Numbered from the stretch's first letter, positions 8,110 to 17,158 are shown. The stretch is DNA of 23,504 nt from CAYXEN01 sp964464035 (GCA_964464035.1 CAYXEN010000041.1:1-23504), one strand, 5' to 3'. Notes: generated by a model from the sequence alone, not told the origin. A program made the numbers and translations.

Positions 8110-8943
8110 CTACAAGCCATTTTCTCGGCTATCGCTCGAGTCGACCGGCTCGTTCTTCTCGATCACGCCTATTACGAGGTAATTGGCCGAAGGGAAAGGC
8201 CTTCCATACGTGGGCCGAATCAACCCCCCGAGCTCGGACGCCGGCAACTCGATCCAGCGGTTGTCCCGGGATACCCTCTTCATGAGATGCACCCGCGTGA
8301 ACTCGAGTCTGCCGCTTCTCAAGAGCTCGTCCAGGTAGGGGTTGTGCCCGAGCGGCAGGGTGACCACGGCCTTTCCTCCCGGCTTGACCAGGGTCTCGAG
8401 CTTGGCAAAAGCCCTTTCTATCTTGGGGGGGTCTCTGTCCTCGTCCCATCCCACGTGCTCCAGCGTGGAGATGCTGATCACGAGGTCATACTTTCTGTCC
8501 GGCGAAAAATCCACTATGTCCTCGTTTATCACGCCCTCCCTCTTCTCGAACTTGTCCACCACGTCGTGCGCAAAATCCAGGTAGTGCGGGAGAACGCTTC
8601 CCACTTCCAGCACATCCCTGTTCTCGAATTCGGCCAGGAACTTCCTTGCGATGGGAATCTCGACGCACCTCTCGTTGTTGAAGGTCACGTTGTAAGGATG
8701 GAAGAAGTACCTGTAGCGCCCGCCGTCGAATTCGAACTCCCATCTGGACTTGAAAACCTTGCAATAGACATGCAACAGGTAGTAACGTACCGGCGTGAGG
8801 CCGGTCACGCGGAAAGCGAAATTCACCAAGCGCCGGGCGAACTCCAGGGGCCCTTCCCTCTTGAGGACCGCGATTCCCCTGGACAGAACCGAACGCCCGC
8901 TTTCTTCGGCCCGCGCGGTCGTTTCCATGTCCTTTCTTCTCAC
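8110..8943 (-). CDS. Class I SAM-dependent methyltransferase
   Basis: In this 277-residue protein, residues about 100-205 form a Rossmann-type methyltransferase core. Motif I is degenerate (DVLEVGSVLPHY, 110-121), lacking the full GxGxG. The post-core element DLVISISTLEHVGW (153-166) and LVKPGGKAVVTLPLGHN (185-201) are typical of the family. The N-terminal 100 residues look like a lineage-specific cap. In glycan loci such enzymes methylate sugars or lipid-linked intermediates, but the acceptor here is unknown. The GTG at 8943 follows a GGAGG by 11 nt; an ATG at 8928 is an alternative. It is followed after 96 non-coding bp by nadE. Confidence 0.8.
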   Translation of the reverse strand: MRRKDMETTARAEESGRSVLSRGIAVLKREGPLEFARRLVNFAFRVTGLTPVRYYLLHVYCKVFKSRWEFEFDGGRYRYFFHPYNVTFNNERCVEIPIARKFLAEFENRDVLEVGSVLPHYLDFAHDVVDKFEKREGVINEDIVDFSPDRKYDLVISISTLEHVGWDEDRDPPKIERAFAKLETLVKPGGKAVVTLPLGHNPYLDELLRSGRLEFTRVHLMKRVSRDNRWIELPASELGGLIRPTYGRPFPSANYLVIGVIEKNEPVDSSDSRENGL

Positions 8944-9010
8944 CTTGAACCTTTCCTCCTGCGTATCTCGGGCTCCGGACCCGGCTCTTCTCTTCGCGGC
9001 CCGACCATGA

Positions 9011-11551
9011 TCAGCGGATGACTATGGATCCCACCGAAACCCCGGCGTATAGATCATCGTCATAGAGGTAATCGCGCAAACTGAAATTCGGTATGAAGGC
9101 CCTGTCCATGAGCTTGACCGACACCTCGTACCTTCCCGGCGCCACGTCGGGAGGGATGCCGATCTCCGCCTCGTCTTTCACGAGAACCCCGGGCGGCCAG
9201 GTATCGGGGCCGAGCATGCCGCCCAGAATCTTGTGATCGGAACGAAAGCGGTAACGCTCCCCCGCAGCCTTCTCCCTCACCTTGCGGAGCATCTTGGAAA
9301 ACACCCGCGTCTTGGAGGGAAGTCGGGGATCCTCGCTGTCGAAACGAACACTGACTACGTAACCGCGCATCGGGTAAGACCGCTCGCCCGTCCAAACGAT
9401 GGACAACCGCATCGAATCCCCCCTGGCAGCCGACGCGTCTTCCATGCGCGCCGCGGCGACGATCGCCTCGCCCGCCCTGGCGCCGATGTCCCGGTATCCC
9501 GCGGGAAGGGCGGAGAGAAAATACGGGTTGCTCACCGGCTCCTCCTCCGCCGGGCTCTTCCCGTTCCATCGGAGCACTATGAACCCCTTGCGCTCGTAGA
9601 GCACATCGAAGACGTCTTCATGCGCGGCGAATTTCTCGCGAACCAGCGGATAGAGCCGCTTGTCGAGCGACCAGTAATAGAGCATGGGCGTGCGCCGCGG
9701 TCGATTGTTTATGACAACGTATTCTGCTTTCAGATCGGCTAGAAGGGATACCGTCGTCCGGATGTCCACGAACGGGCTCATGATATCCCTGCACTTCCGT
9801 AATCTCGTGAGCAGGGATTTATCACCGGGGGATGCATGCTGATCCAGCGTGCAAGCCACGTATTGAGGAGTCCGCGCCGCGATGGAATAGGACGTCAGGG
9901 GGTCCGATGCCACTACTGAGCCCTCGGGAACGTACTTGCGCAGGAACTCGAGTCCATCCTCCCAGGCCAGGAAGCTCTCGGCCTTTTCGCGCTGGAGACG
10001 CGAAGGGGCGAAGATACTCTTGCTTATCGCCTTCTCCCCCTCGATGCCGAGGGATACCAGCATGACTCCGATGAGCGCCCAACCGGCCAAGGTACGCTTC
10101 ATACTCCGCCTCGTTCCCCCGAGGAAAGCGACGATGAAATAAGCGGCAAGCATATAGTACGGAAACACGAGCGGAATGCGCAAAACGAGGTAAGTGAGCA
10201 ACCGGTGGAGAGGCACGAGCAGGATCGGGTTGAGAAGCACGATCGGAATCGTGAAAGATGCGGCGAAGAGGTAACCGAGCCCCGTCTCTTTCTCTCTCTC
10301 CTTCCAAAGAAACAACGGCGCGAGAAAAGTCGACGCCCCCGCGAGCCCGAACCAGGTGTAGAGCCTGACGGGATCCGCGATGAAGAGCGATTGAGTCAAG
10401 TAGAGTACTCCCTGGATCTGGCTGTGTATCTCGTTGGGTTGCCCGTATGCGGTGACGTACCTGTAGAAGGCGTAGGGAGCCATCCCTGCGCCTGCGACCA
10501 ATCCCGCAGTGACGATCCGCGACACATGCTCCCTGAACCCCATCCGCGGAAAGCATATCTTCCAGACCGCCGCCACGGCCAGAGCGAAGCAGGAAACGAC
10601 CGCGTAGAAGATGTGCACGGCGGCCGCCGCGAAAGCGAAGATCATGCAATCGAGGAGTGAGCGGGCGTCTTTCCGTTCCAAGTAGCGAAGGATGAAGACC
10701 AATTCGAACATGAAGAACGCGAAACCGAACCGGTTGCCGTAGTAGGTCTCCCGGATCGTCGTTCCGCCGACGCCGGAGAGAAGGCTCACTAGAAAGATGA
10801 GGGCGGACAGGGACGCGATCCGCCCGTCCGCGAAGAGAGCGAGCGTCGCCGCGTAGATCGACAATACGAAGAGCACGGCCAGGACCGCGTTCCATGCTCC
10901 GAGAACGGGTAGCGCATCGGAGCCGAGATACCGCGCCGAGAAACCGTAGAAGAAATGCAGGAGCCCCTTGCGCACGTCCTTCCCGTTTTCCCCTGCGTCC
11001 ACGTAGAACTCCGTCAAGGGGAAGGCCTCTCCCGTCTTGTTGATCTCGTTCACGTACGCGGCGTGATCCAGCGTGTCCTTGGTGAATCCGATCGAAGGCC
11101 CGCTCTTCCAGAGAAGGAAGAAAACGACGATGCACGGTATGATGACGATCAACGCCGAGCGCGTCGATCCCGTCGCGTGCGGCTCGCCGGCTCGCCCTCC
11201 TCCCCGGATCGCCCACGACACAAGGAGAAGCGCCGTGAACGCCGGATAGGACTCGAGCAGAAGCCCAAGCCGCGCTCCCGCCAGAGTCCATGCGAATGCG
11301 ACGGCAAGAAAGAAGGAGAGGCCATAGAGAGCAGCGGCCGTAAGCGCCGCCGTTCTATCATCCACGGTGCGGCCGAGGAGTCTGCCGACGAACACGCCGG
11401 GAAACAAAACGATGTAACCGAATAGGAACGGTATCCCCCAGATCTCCGGCGAGCCGGGCAGCGACTTCCAGGGGGCGATATAATAGAGAGCGGTCAACAA
11501 CAAAAAGGCTGCGGCCTCGTAGATCCTTTTCTCACGCCTCATGCCGGCCAC
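9011..11551 (-). CDS. Large GT-C-like multi-pass membrane protein with extracytoplasmic C-terminal domain
   Basis: In this 846-residue protein, about the first 510 residues are mostly hydrophobic, with around 12 or more helices. After them comes a soluble region that ends in a beta-rich segment (about 700-846). The first long loop has FTKDTLDHAAYVNEI, placing Asp159, Asp162 and His163 where GT-C glycosyltransferases keep catalytic acidic residues. The enzyme would therefore use a lipid-linked sugar on the outer side of the inner membrane. The exact family is not recognised. The longest frame begins at GTG 11551, with an in-frame ATG at 11542; either way the start overlaps the end of the GT4 gene, implying translational coupling. 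Confidence 0.65.
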   Translation of the reverse strand: MAGMRREKRIYEAAAFLLLTALYYIAPWKSLPGSPEIWGIPFLFGYIVLFPGVFVGRLLGRTVDDRTAALTAAALYGLSFFLAVAFAWTLAGARLGLLLESYPAFTALLLVSWAIRGGGRAGEPHATGSTRSALIVIIPCIVVFFLLWKSGPSIGFTKDTLDHAAYVNEINKTGEAFPLTEFYVDAGENGKDVRKGLLHFFYGFSARYLGSDALPVLGAWNAVLAVLFVLSIYAATLALFADGRIASLSALIFLVSLLSGVGGTTIRETYYGNRFGFAFFMFELVFILRYLERKDARSLLDCMIFAFAAAAVHIFYAVVSCFALAVAAVWKICFPRMGFREHVSRIVTAGLVAGAGMAPYAFYRYVTAYGQPNEIHSQIQGVLYLTQSLFIADPVRLYTWFGLAGASTFLAPLFLWKEREKETGLGYLFAASFTIPIVLLNPILLVPLHRLLTYLVLRIPLVFPYYMLAAYFIVAFLGGTRRSMKRTLAGWALIGVMLVSLGIEGEKAISKSIFAPSRLQREKAESFLAWEDGLEFLRKYVPEGSVVASDPLTSYSIAARTPQYVACTLDQHASPGDKSLLTRLRKCRDIMSPFVDIRTTVSLLADLKAEYVVINNRPRRTPMLYYWSLDKRLYPLVREKFAAHEDVFDVLYERKGFIVLRWNGKSPAEEEPVSNPYFLSALPAGYRDIGARAGEAIVAAARMEDASAARGDSMRLSIVWTGERSYPMRGYVVSVRFDSEDPRLPSKTRVFSKMLRKVREKAAGERYRFRSDHKILGGMLGPDTWPPGVLVKDEAEIGIPPDVAPGRYEVSVKLMDRAFIPNFSLRDYLYDDDLYAGVSVGSIVIR

Positions 11552-12758
11552 CGTCCTCGATTAGCGACAGGTAGATCTCTTCGTGCCGCCTCGCGCATGC
11601 ATCCCACGAGTAACCGGTTTCGACCAGCTTTCTCGCTTCGGTGCCGACGCGTTTGCGCAGCGACGGATCGCCGAGGGCTTTCACTACGGCTCCAGCGAAT
11701 TCATCCTCCCCGTCCGCCAGGATGATGTTCTCGCCGTCGGCCGCGTCGATTCCCTCCGCGCCGAGAGAAGTGGAAACGATCGTCTTGCCCATCGCCATCG
11801 CTTCCAGAATCTTTATCTTCATGCCACCCCCCATTCTCATGGGGCACACTGCGATCGTCGCCTGGGCCACGTACGGCCTCAAATCATCGACATAACCCGT
11901 GACTTCCACTCCCTTCTCGGAGGCGAGTTCCGTGATCTCGCGCGGCGGGGAGGAGCCGGCGACGACGAAGCGCACTTCGGGGATTCGGTCGCGGATCCGC
12001 GGGAGTATTCTTTCGTGAAAGTGGAGCACGGCGTCTATGTTGGGCGGGAAACTCATGGTCCCCGTGAAGATCACGCTCGGAGCATCGCCCCCGCTCTCGT
12101 CTCTCGGTTCGAAGTAATCCGTATCCACCCCGAGGGGTACGTGATGAACCCTAGCACCCGGCGCCAGGTTCTTCAGGAACTCGAAGTCTCTCTTCCCCAC
12201 GGTGACGGTGGCATCCACATCGCCGAGAACCCTTCTTTCATAACTCCTGACCCTTCGATACCACAATCGCTCCGCGAGACCGCCCGCTCCTCCCCTGCCC
12301 GCCACCGCCATCCTTCTCTTTATGGCCAGGGAGCGGGAATCGACGGCGTGAAGGACTCTCGGCGGGGAAGGAGCCTTTTCCAGGAATTCCACCGCATCGA
12401 GGAGATGGAAGTGAACGATGTCGATCTCCCGTCTCGAGATGATTTCCAGGATCTTTGCTCTCAGCCGCGAATACAGCGCCGGCTGCTGCTCGCGCAACAG
12501 GAAGCCAGAATTCCAGGAAAGCATGTTCTTGAGGTGCCTGAGCGCCGGCCGACCGAGCTCCTCGTACGGCACGAGGTCTATGCCGGCGAAGAAAGAATCG
12601 AAATCGGCCGTCTTCGCCCTGTCCTCTCCGCTCCTCTCGAACGCGACGAGGTGAAGCTCGTGCCTGCTTCCCAGCCTCTTGAAAAGATTATAGAAGCAGA
12701 GCGATGAACCCCGAGTGTACGGATGCGGAACTTGTAGACTGATCACGAGGATTTTCAT
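11532..12758 (-). CDS. Family 4 glycosyltransferase, similar to exosortase-associated GTs
   Basis: The 408-residue protein has a GT-B fold. The N-terminal domain opens with KILVISLQVPHPYTRGS, and the linker contains VHHVPLGVDTDYF (203-216). The donor-binding domain carries FTGTMSFPPN (231-240), VAGSSPP and GGGMKIKILEAMAMGKTIVST (about 310-330). The usual E-x7-E motif lacks its first glutamate (Gly311) and keeps Glu319. This G-rich-K-x-LEAMAMGK variant is what I recall from the glycosyltransferases named for exosortase/PEP-CTERM loci. No exosortase is visible here. It acts at the cytoplasmic face, probably extending a lipid-linked glycan later flipped by the neighbouring Wzx. The ATG lacks a strong Shine-Dalgarno. 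Confidence 0.88.
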   Translation of the reverse strand: MKILVISLQVPHPYTRGSSLCFYNLFKRLGSRHELHLVAFERSGEDRAKTADFDSFFAGIDLVPYEELGRPALRHLKNMLSWNSGFLLREQQPALYSRLRAKILEIISRREIDIVHFHLLDAVEFLEKAPSPPRVLHAVDSRSLAIKRRMAVAGRGGAGGLAERLWYRRVRSYERRVLGDVDATVTVGKRDFEFLKNLAPGARVHHVPLGVDTDYFEPRDESGGDAPSVIFTGTMSFPPNIDAVLHFHERILPRIRDRIPEVRFVVAGSSPPREITELASEKGVEVTGYVDDLRPYVAQATIAVCPMRMGGGMKIKILEAMAMGKTIVSTSLGAEGIDAADGENIILADGEDEFAGAVVKALGDPSLRKRVGTEARKLVETGYSWDACARRHEEIYLSLIEDGGRHEA

Positions 12759-12835
12759 GGCAACCCCGGAGTTTAAGCGCCCCGCTCACGACTTCGGCCT
12801 CATCTACCGAGAGCCGCGAAAGGCGTGGGCGTCGA

Positions 12836-14308
12836 CTATCGAGAAACAGGAATATACCTTCGCGCGCTTTCACGCAGTTGGCGGTACATCCTTCTCCTCT
12901 CCTCCCTTGTCATGAGAAGCTCGGTTCCGAACACGAGTATCATTATGACGCCGAATATCGCGGCTACGGCGATCTCGCCCAGGAGAAACATGAGCGGCAC
13001 CAGACATATGAAAAGACTGCTCGGCTTCAAAGTGAAGCCCTCCCGCCAGTACCAGACGATGATCATGATGAGAATGCATCCGAAGGCGATCGTAGTCGCT
13101 GCCGCGGCACCCATTATTCCATACCTTGGGATCAATATGTAGTTGAGAATCACGTTGCAAACCAGCCCGAAAGAGTTGCACACGAGCGGTATGTAAGTCT
13201 TCTCGATCAGGCCCGAGTAACCTCCGATTGTCCAGTATATCGTATTGAGAAGCCAGAAGATCAGAAGCACCCCGACCAGAACGGCGCTCTCCTCGTACTC
13301 GCTTCCGTAGAGAACCCCGATGATCTCGTCCTTGAAAATCATTATGAGCACGGCGGCGCTGAGCAGTACGAGTGTATTGCCCCTGACCGAGAAATCCAGT
13401 ATGTCCCTCGCCTTTTCCTTTTCGCCCTCCTCCCAGAGGCTGCTCAGGGTCGGCATGATCACGTTCCCTATGACGATACCGAAAGCGAAGAGCAGTCCCG
13501 TCACGTTCGTCGCGATGGAATAGATCCCCACCTTTTCCAGGCCGAGGAAATAGTTCAGCATCCAGCGATCGGTGTAACGGAACAAGTTGAACACGATGGG
13601 CGAGATGACGAACCAGATCGAATACTTGAAAATCTTGCGATAGAATCCCTTTTCTTCTATCCTCCGCGCCGATGATTCATCCCGGTTCAAGTATCTGAGA
13701 AGAAGAATTCCGAAAATCAAGACGACCAGGACGAGCGATACGAGGTTGCCGATCACCGCGGACACGGCGGTGTGAAAAACCAGGACGAGCACTATCCCGA
13801 GGACCGTGAAAGCAAGAAACTGAGCGAAAGCGAGAGAATAGCTGAGCTTGAACACCCTCAACCCGTTGTAGGTCTGGACCAGGCACTCATAGGCGGACAT
13901 GGGAAGAATGCTCAGGGAACAGACGATGATGATGGTCTTGTAATCCGGAGAGTTGTATATGAGCCCCGATATCCACTCGGGGAGAAGCAGGCAAAGCAGT
14001 GTTATGGCGACGCTTGCGCTCGTCGCCATGAAGAAGGTCCGCGCCGCGAAATCCCTGAGCATCCCCCGCTTCTCGTACTGGGGCACGTAACGCGCGAATG
14101 ACGACGGGACGCCGAGCCTCGCCACGGCGGCGATCAGGGGTATGAAAAAGAAGGCGAGGGTGTAGACGCCGTACTCGCCCGGCCCCAGAACCCTGGCGAA
14201 GATTATTCCCCGCCCCGTCTGAAGCACTTGCCGCACGATCGTGAACGCGAGAACGATTCCCGCGGATTCGGCGATGCTTTCCTTATCGAACCACTTGCTC
14301 TTGTGCAT
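12836..14308 (-). CDS. Wzx-like polysaccharide flippase (first gene of the minus-strand run)
   Basis: The protein is about 490 residues with 12-14 hydrophobic segments. Landmarks are GIIFARVLGPGEYGVYTLAF near the start, a helix with RYTDRWMLNYFLGLEKVGIY in the middle, and PRYGIMGAAAATTIAF near the end, all typical of the MOP-family polysaccharide exporters. The reading frame stays open to 14590, but those extra 94 codons are rich in Arg, Pro and Cys and unlike a flippase N-terminus. I therefore take the ATG at 14308 (MHKSKW). No clear ribosome-binding site precedes it, so the start is uncertain. It is only distantly similar to the flippase at 1186-2712, so not a recent duplication. It lies 77 bp before the GT4 gene. 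Confidence 0.88.
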   Translation of the reverse strand: MHKSKWFDKESIAESAGIVLAFTIVRQVLQTGRGIIFARVLGPGEYGVYTLAFFFIPLIAAVARLGVPSSFARYVPQYEKRGMLRDFAARTFFMATSASVAITLLCLLLPEWISGLIYNSPDYKTIIIVCSLSILPMSAYECLVQTYNGLRVFKLSYSLAFAQFLAFTVLGIVLVLVFHTAVSAVIGNLVSLVLVVLIFGILLLRYLNRDESSARRIEEKGFYRKIFKYSIWFVISPIVFNLFRYTDRWMLNYFLGLEKVGIYSIATNVTGLLFAFGIVIGNVIMPTLSSLWEEGEKEKARDILDFSVRGNTLVLLSAAVLIMIFKDEIIGVLYGSEYEESAVLVGVLLIFWLLNTIYWTIGGYSGLIEKTYIPLVCNSFGLVCNVILNYILIPRYGIMGAAAATTIAFGCILIMIIVWYWREGFTLKPSSLFICLVPLMFLLGEIAVAAIFGVIMILVFGTELLMTREERRRMYRQLRESARRYIPVSR

Positions 14309-14432
14309 GATACGGCTCGCTCGGCTTGCAAGATCCGAGCCTAGAGTGTAGATCAACGGCTGTAAATAATCCAGTGAAAAGGGGTTATGGGCCGATAAAA
14401 CCGAGGGCGGTCCGCAGGGCACAAGATGCTTG

Positions 14433-14446
14433 CGCGACATGTCGCG
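14433..14446. repeat. Perfect 14-bp palindrome, candidate operator
   Basis: CGCGACATGTCGCG is exactly self-complementary. It lies 125-138 bp upstream of the chosen flippase start, next to a second palindrome at 14481-14492. Dyads of this size often bind dimeric regulators; that function is inferred from position only. Confidence 0.45.
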
Positions 14447-14600
14447 GTACGTATACTTAGCGCATGCACACGCGCTTTCTGCGATCGATCGCCGCAACAC
14501 TTTCAAGGAAAGCAACCGAGTCGACAAGAACCTCCTGACCGGACAAGGGGGGATAGGTGTCGGATTCAAGATTCTTGGATTCAGACTCAACTATACGTAC
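14447..14600. repeat. 9-bp inverted repeat pair GTACGTATA ... TATACGTAC
   Basis: GTACGTATA at 14447-14455 and its exact reverse complement at 14592-14600 are separated by 136 bp. The right copy overlaps the self-complementary ACGTACGT at 14595-14602. The spacing could suit looping between two bound proteins, but a chance match of nine bases is not excluded. Confidence 0.35.
14481..14492. repeat. Perfect 12-bp palindrome GCGATCGATCGC
   Basis: The exact dyad is 34 bp to the right of the palindrome at 14433-14446. Just before it, AGCGC and GCGCT form a further inverted pair (14459-14476) with an eight-base loop. Together they make a compact run of self-complementary sequence in a non-coding divergent region. 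Confidence 0.4.
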
Positions 14601-14814
14601 GTGTTACAAACCAGAAGATTCAAGAGCCAAAAGAAGGCGCACGTATTCGGAGGAGTGACGTTGTCGGCCGAGATCTAGGAGCGATCCGGATCGACGCCTG
14701 TTCTTCCTCGGTGCGGCCGGTGCTTCCGGCATTCCCCTGACCGGAGGCCGCCGGGTTCCGGGAAGCGACATTCTCATACCAACGATACTTCCTCTGTGCT
14801 ACTATCTTCAGGCC

Positions 14815-16368
14815 ATGGAAAGAGATCGGAGTGTCAATACCGCCGGGGGCGCCGCCCGAGTCCTCATCCACCTGGCGCTCCTGGCCGTGCTCATAGTGGT
14901 TGTTTTTCAACCGCTGACGAAATACTTTTTCGCCCAGGATGATTTCAAGCTCATCTACGACGCTTCCTTCCGTGCCGAGAAATTCCTGGGAGGATTCTTC
15001 GGTTCGCAGCCCGGGCAGTTCAGGCCTCTGAGCAAGTTCCTTTACTTCAGGATCATGTACAGGCTTTTCGGTCTGGATCCGTTTCCATATCACATCGTCT
15101 CGCTTCTCTTCTACATCACCAACGCCTTGCTCTTGTATTTCCTTCTTCGAAAGTTCCGCCTCTCTTCGCGGGCCGCCGTCGTCACCGCCGCATTCTTTGC
15201 CCTCAACGCTTCGTTCATCAACATAGTAGCGTGGATCTCGTGCATACAACAATTGCTCGGGCAGTTCTTCTCGCTCCTGTTCATGCTCTGCGCCATGGCC
15301 GCGATAGAGAAACGATCCATGGCTCTGTCGGCGCTGAGTGCCTGCCTCTACCTCGCCGCTATCGCGGCGATAGAGCAGGTCTTCGCCCTGCCCATGGTGG
15401 TGCTGGTGTGGGCTCTTCTCTCCCGCGAACGAAAGGGCTCCGGCGCACCGGAAGGCTGGCCGGCCGCCGTGACCCCGCCGCTTGCGGTCATGATGTTGTA
15501 CGCACTGTTTATTCTCGTATACAAAGGAGTACCCACCGGAGGGCCCTACGCTTTCCATATCGGCGGGAACGCTCTCGTAAACCTCGCGGCCTACCTCCAC
15601 TGGGTTTACGATTTCTCGATCGAGATTCCTTTTCTCATAAACAGATTCCGGCCCGGTTTCTCCAGCCACCATATCCTGCTTGGGGCGGTTGTGCTCTACA
15701 ACCTCGCAAGGAGGCGCAAGGGAATCGTTCTGGTATCCTGCGCCTATTATCTGGTCGCCATTGTCCCCCTCCTCTTCCTCACGGACCATACTTACCTCAT
15801 CCATACATACATCCCCTCGCCCGCCATGATGCTGCTGCTCGGGTTCGTCGTGGAGGATTTCCTCTCTCTCTTGGGAAAATGGAAGGAACAGGCGCCGGCG
15901 ATCGCACCGGCCGCGGCAATGCTCACTATAGCTCTCATGGGCATGAGCCAGGTGGAGCGCAACCGAAACAACATCTTACGTTCGAACTTCCGTCTTCCCA
16001 GGGACTATGTTCTCAGGCGCGCGATCATCGCCGAGACCGCCTATCGTGATATAACAACGCGCAAAGCGGACTTGCCCGAAGACGGCAGGGTGTTTCTCGC
16101 GTACCTGGGAGAACGTTCATGGTACACGGACAACGTGATCGCAGCTCTCGGCGACGGGAGTGCGGTGAAGCTCTTCTACGATAAACCCCGACTTGAAGTG
16201 TTCTGGCATGCCAAAGGCGACACCCTGGAATCCTACGAGCCCGACGGTTCCCAGGTTCTGTTCTTCGACTATTACGGTCACTTCTATCTGAGTTCCGAGA
16301 TCAACCGGGAGGGTTCGGCGATAGGAAGGATTCCGTCCGGAAAGCGTCCCGACGATCCGCCGAGATGA
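14815..16368 (+). CDS. GT-C-like multi-pass membrane glycosyltransferase
   Basis: The 517-residue protein has about 10-12 hydrophobic segments and a modest hydrophilic C-terminus (about 390-517). The first helix (about 16-36) is followed by FFAQDDFKLIYD, with Asp42-Asp43 at the position where protein-mannosyltransferase-like GT-C enzymes carry catalytic acids. GQFRPLSKFLYF then follows, a pattern I associate with this group. It would transfer a sugar from a polyprenyl carrier on the periplasmic side. It is the only glycan gene here on the + strand and is divergent from the flippase operon. The ATG has only a weak CAGG upstream. The acceptor is unknown. Confidence 0.72.
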   Translation: MERDRSVNTAGGAARVLIHLALLAVLIVVVFQPLTKYFFAQDDFKLIYDASFRAEKFLGGFFGSQPGQFRPLSKFLYFRIMYRLFGLDPFPYHIVSLLFYITNALLLYFLLRKFRLSSRAAVVTAAFFALNASFINIVAWISCIQQLLGQFFSLLFMLCAMAAIEKRSMALSALSACLYLAAIAAIEQVFALPMVVLVWALLSRERKGSGAPEGWPAAVTPPLAVMMLYALFILVYKGVPTGGPYAFHIGGNALVNLAAYLHWVYDFSIEIPFLINRFRPGFSSHHILLGAVVLYNLARRRKGIVLVSCAYYLVAIVPLLFLTDHTYLIHTYIPSPAMMLLLGFVVEDFLSLLGKWKEQAPAIAPAAAMLTIALMGMSQVERNRNNILRSNFRLPRDYVLRRAIIAETAYRDITTRKADLPEDGRVFLAYLGERSWYTDNVIAALGDGSAVKLFYDKPRLEVFWHAKGDTLESYEPDGSQVLFFDYYGHFYLSSEINREGSAIGRIPSGKRPDDPPR

Positions 16369-16448
16369 AGTAACCGCTCGAGGGTCGCCGGCGTCAAGAG
16401 TAAGCTCATGTATCGCTATAAATATTCTTTCAAACGGAAAGGACGAAT

Positions 16449-17147
16449 ATGCTCGAAGACTATATCTGGTTAATATGGTCGTTGGGATTGGTTGTCATCT
16501 GGGCCGCCATCTTTGTTTATTACAAGAAGGCCAGGAGGAGAATGCTCTGGGCGAGTCTTTTGACCATGCCGTTCGGGCTTACCGAGCCGATATTCGTGCC
16601 TGAATACTGGAATCCGCCTTCACTCTTCAACTTGGCCCGCAGAACCGGATTCGACCTGGAAAGCCTGATTTTTTGTTTCGGTATCGGCGGACTCGGTATT
16701 GTGCTGTACGATATCATATTCAAGGTCAAACATGAAAAAATGGATTGGACTGAACGTCACGACCGGCATCATCGCTATCATCTTTTGGCGCTGATCTCGC
16801 CTGTCGTCTTCTTTCTCGTTTTTTATTTCGCTTTCGATTGGAACCCGATCTACGTCGGAAGCGCTTCAATGTTCTTGGGGGGGCTTGCGGCACTCCGCTG
16901 CCGACCCGATCTGAAAGTGAAAATCTGGGTCGGAGGGTTGATATTTCTTCTTTTCTATTTCGTGTATTTCTTCCTGCTGGATTTGCTGAATCCCGGCTAC
17001 GTGAAACGAGTCTGGACATTGTCCGAGATTTCCGGAATCGTGATTCTCGGGATTCCCGTAGAAGAATTGCTGTTCGCTTTTACTTTCGGGATGCTGTGGT
17101 CGAGCTATTATGAACACATCAACTGGTACAAATTGAAGCCTAGATAG
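16449..17147 (+). CDS. Lycopene cyclase-domain membrane protein
   Basis: The 232-residue protein has about seven hydrophobic segments and the internally repeated lycopene cyclase domain (the CrtYc/CrtYd type, both halves in one chain). The first half has PFGLTEPIFVPEYWNPPSLF and then FDLESLIF. The second half has GIPVEELLFAFTFG. The D/P-x-E-x-L-x-F element in each half is the family's conserved acidic motif. True cyclases close the ends of lycopene in the membrane, but no other carotenoid gene lies in the window, so the substrate may differ. An AAAGGA precedes the ATG at good spacing. It begins a three-gene small-membrane-protein cassette. Confidence 0.8.
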   Translation: MLEDYIWLIWSLGLVVIWAAIFVYYKKARRRMLWASLLTMPFGLTEPIFVPEYWNPPSLFNLARRTGFDLESLIFCFGIGGLGIVLYDIIFKVKHEKMDWTERHDRHHRYHLLALISPVVFFLVFYFAFDWNPIYVGSASMFLGGLAALRCRPDLKVKIWVGGLIFLLFYFVYFFLLDLLNPGYVKRVWTLSEISGIVILGIPVEELLFAFTFGMLWSSYYEHINWYKLKPR

Positions 17148-17158
17148 GAGGGCGGACC

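Larger units (their letters stand above)
14309..14814. promoter_or_regulatory. Divergent intergenic region with a cluster of palindromes
   Basis: About 500 bp separates the minus-strand flippase from the plus-strand GT-C gene. It must hold promoters for both directions, but I find no convincing -35/-10 pair. The part around 14560-14640 is visibly more AT-rich. The region has several short perfect palindromes and one spaced inverted repeat, listed separately. Open frames across it on both strands have no recognisable product. Confidence 0.5.

Noticed and set aside
7699..9021. 440-codon open frame on the + strand
   Set aside because: It is antisense to nadE and the methyltransferase, both of which have clear catalytic motifs.
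1186..14308. Two flippases as a recent duplication
   Set aside because: Apart from family-wide motifs the two proteins share little visible sequence, so they are distant paralogues or independent acquisitions.
14426..14740. 104-codon open frame on the + strand in the divergent intergenic region
   Set aside because: It has no ribosome-binding site, no domain, and Arg/Ser/Pro-rich sequence; it runs through the palindromes.
14620..15804. 394-codon open frame on the - strand
   Set aside because: It is opposite the GT-C gene; Glu/Arg/Gly-rich composition and lack of motifs mark it as a shadow.
16392..16422. GTCAAG ... TATAAA promoter guess before the lycopene-cyclase-like gene
   Set aside because: The spacer is 19 bp and the -35 match is poor, so it cannot be supported, although a promoter here is likely.
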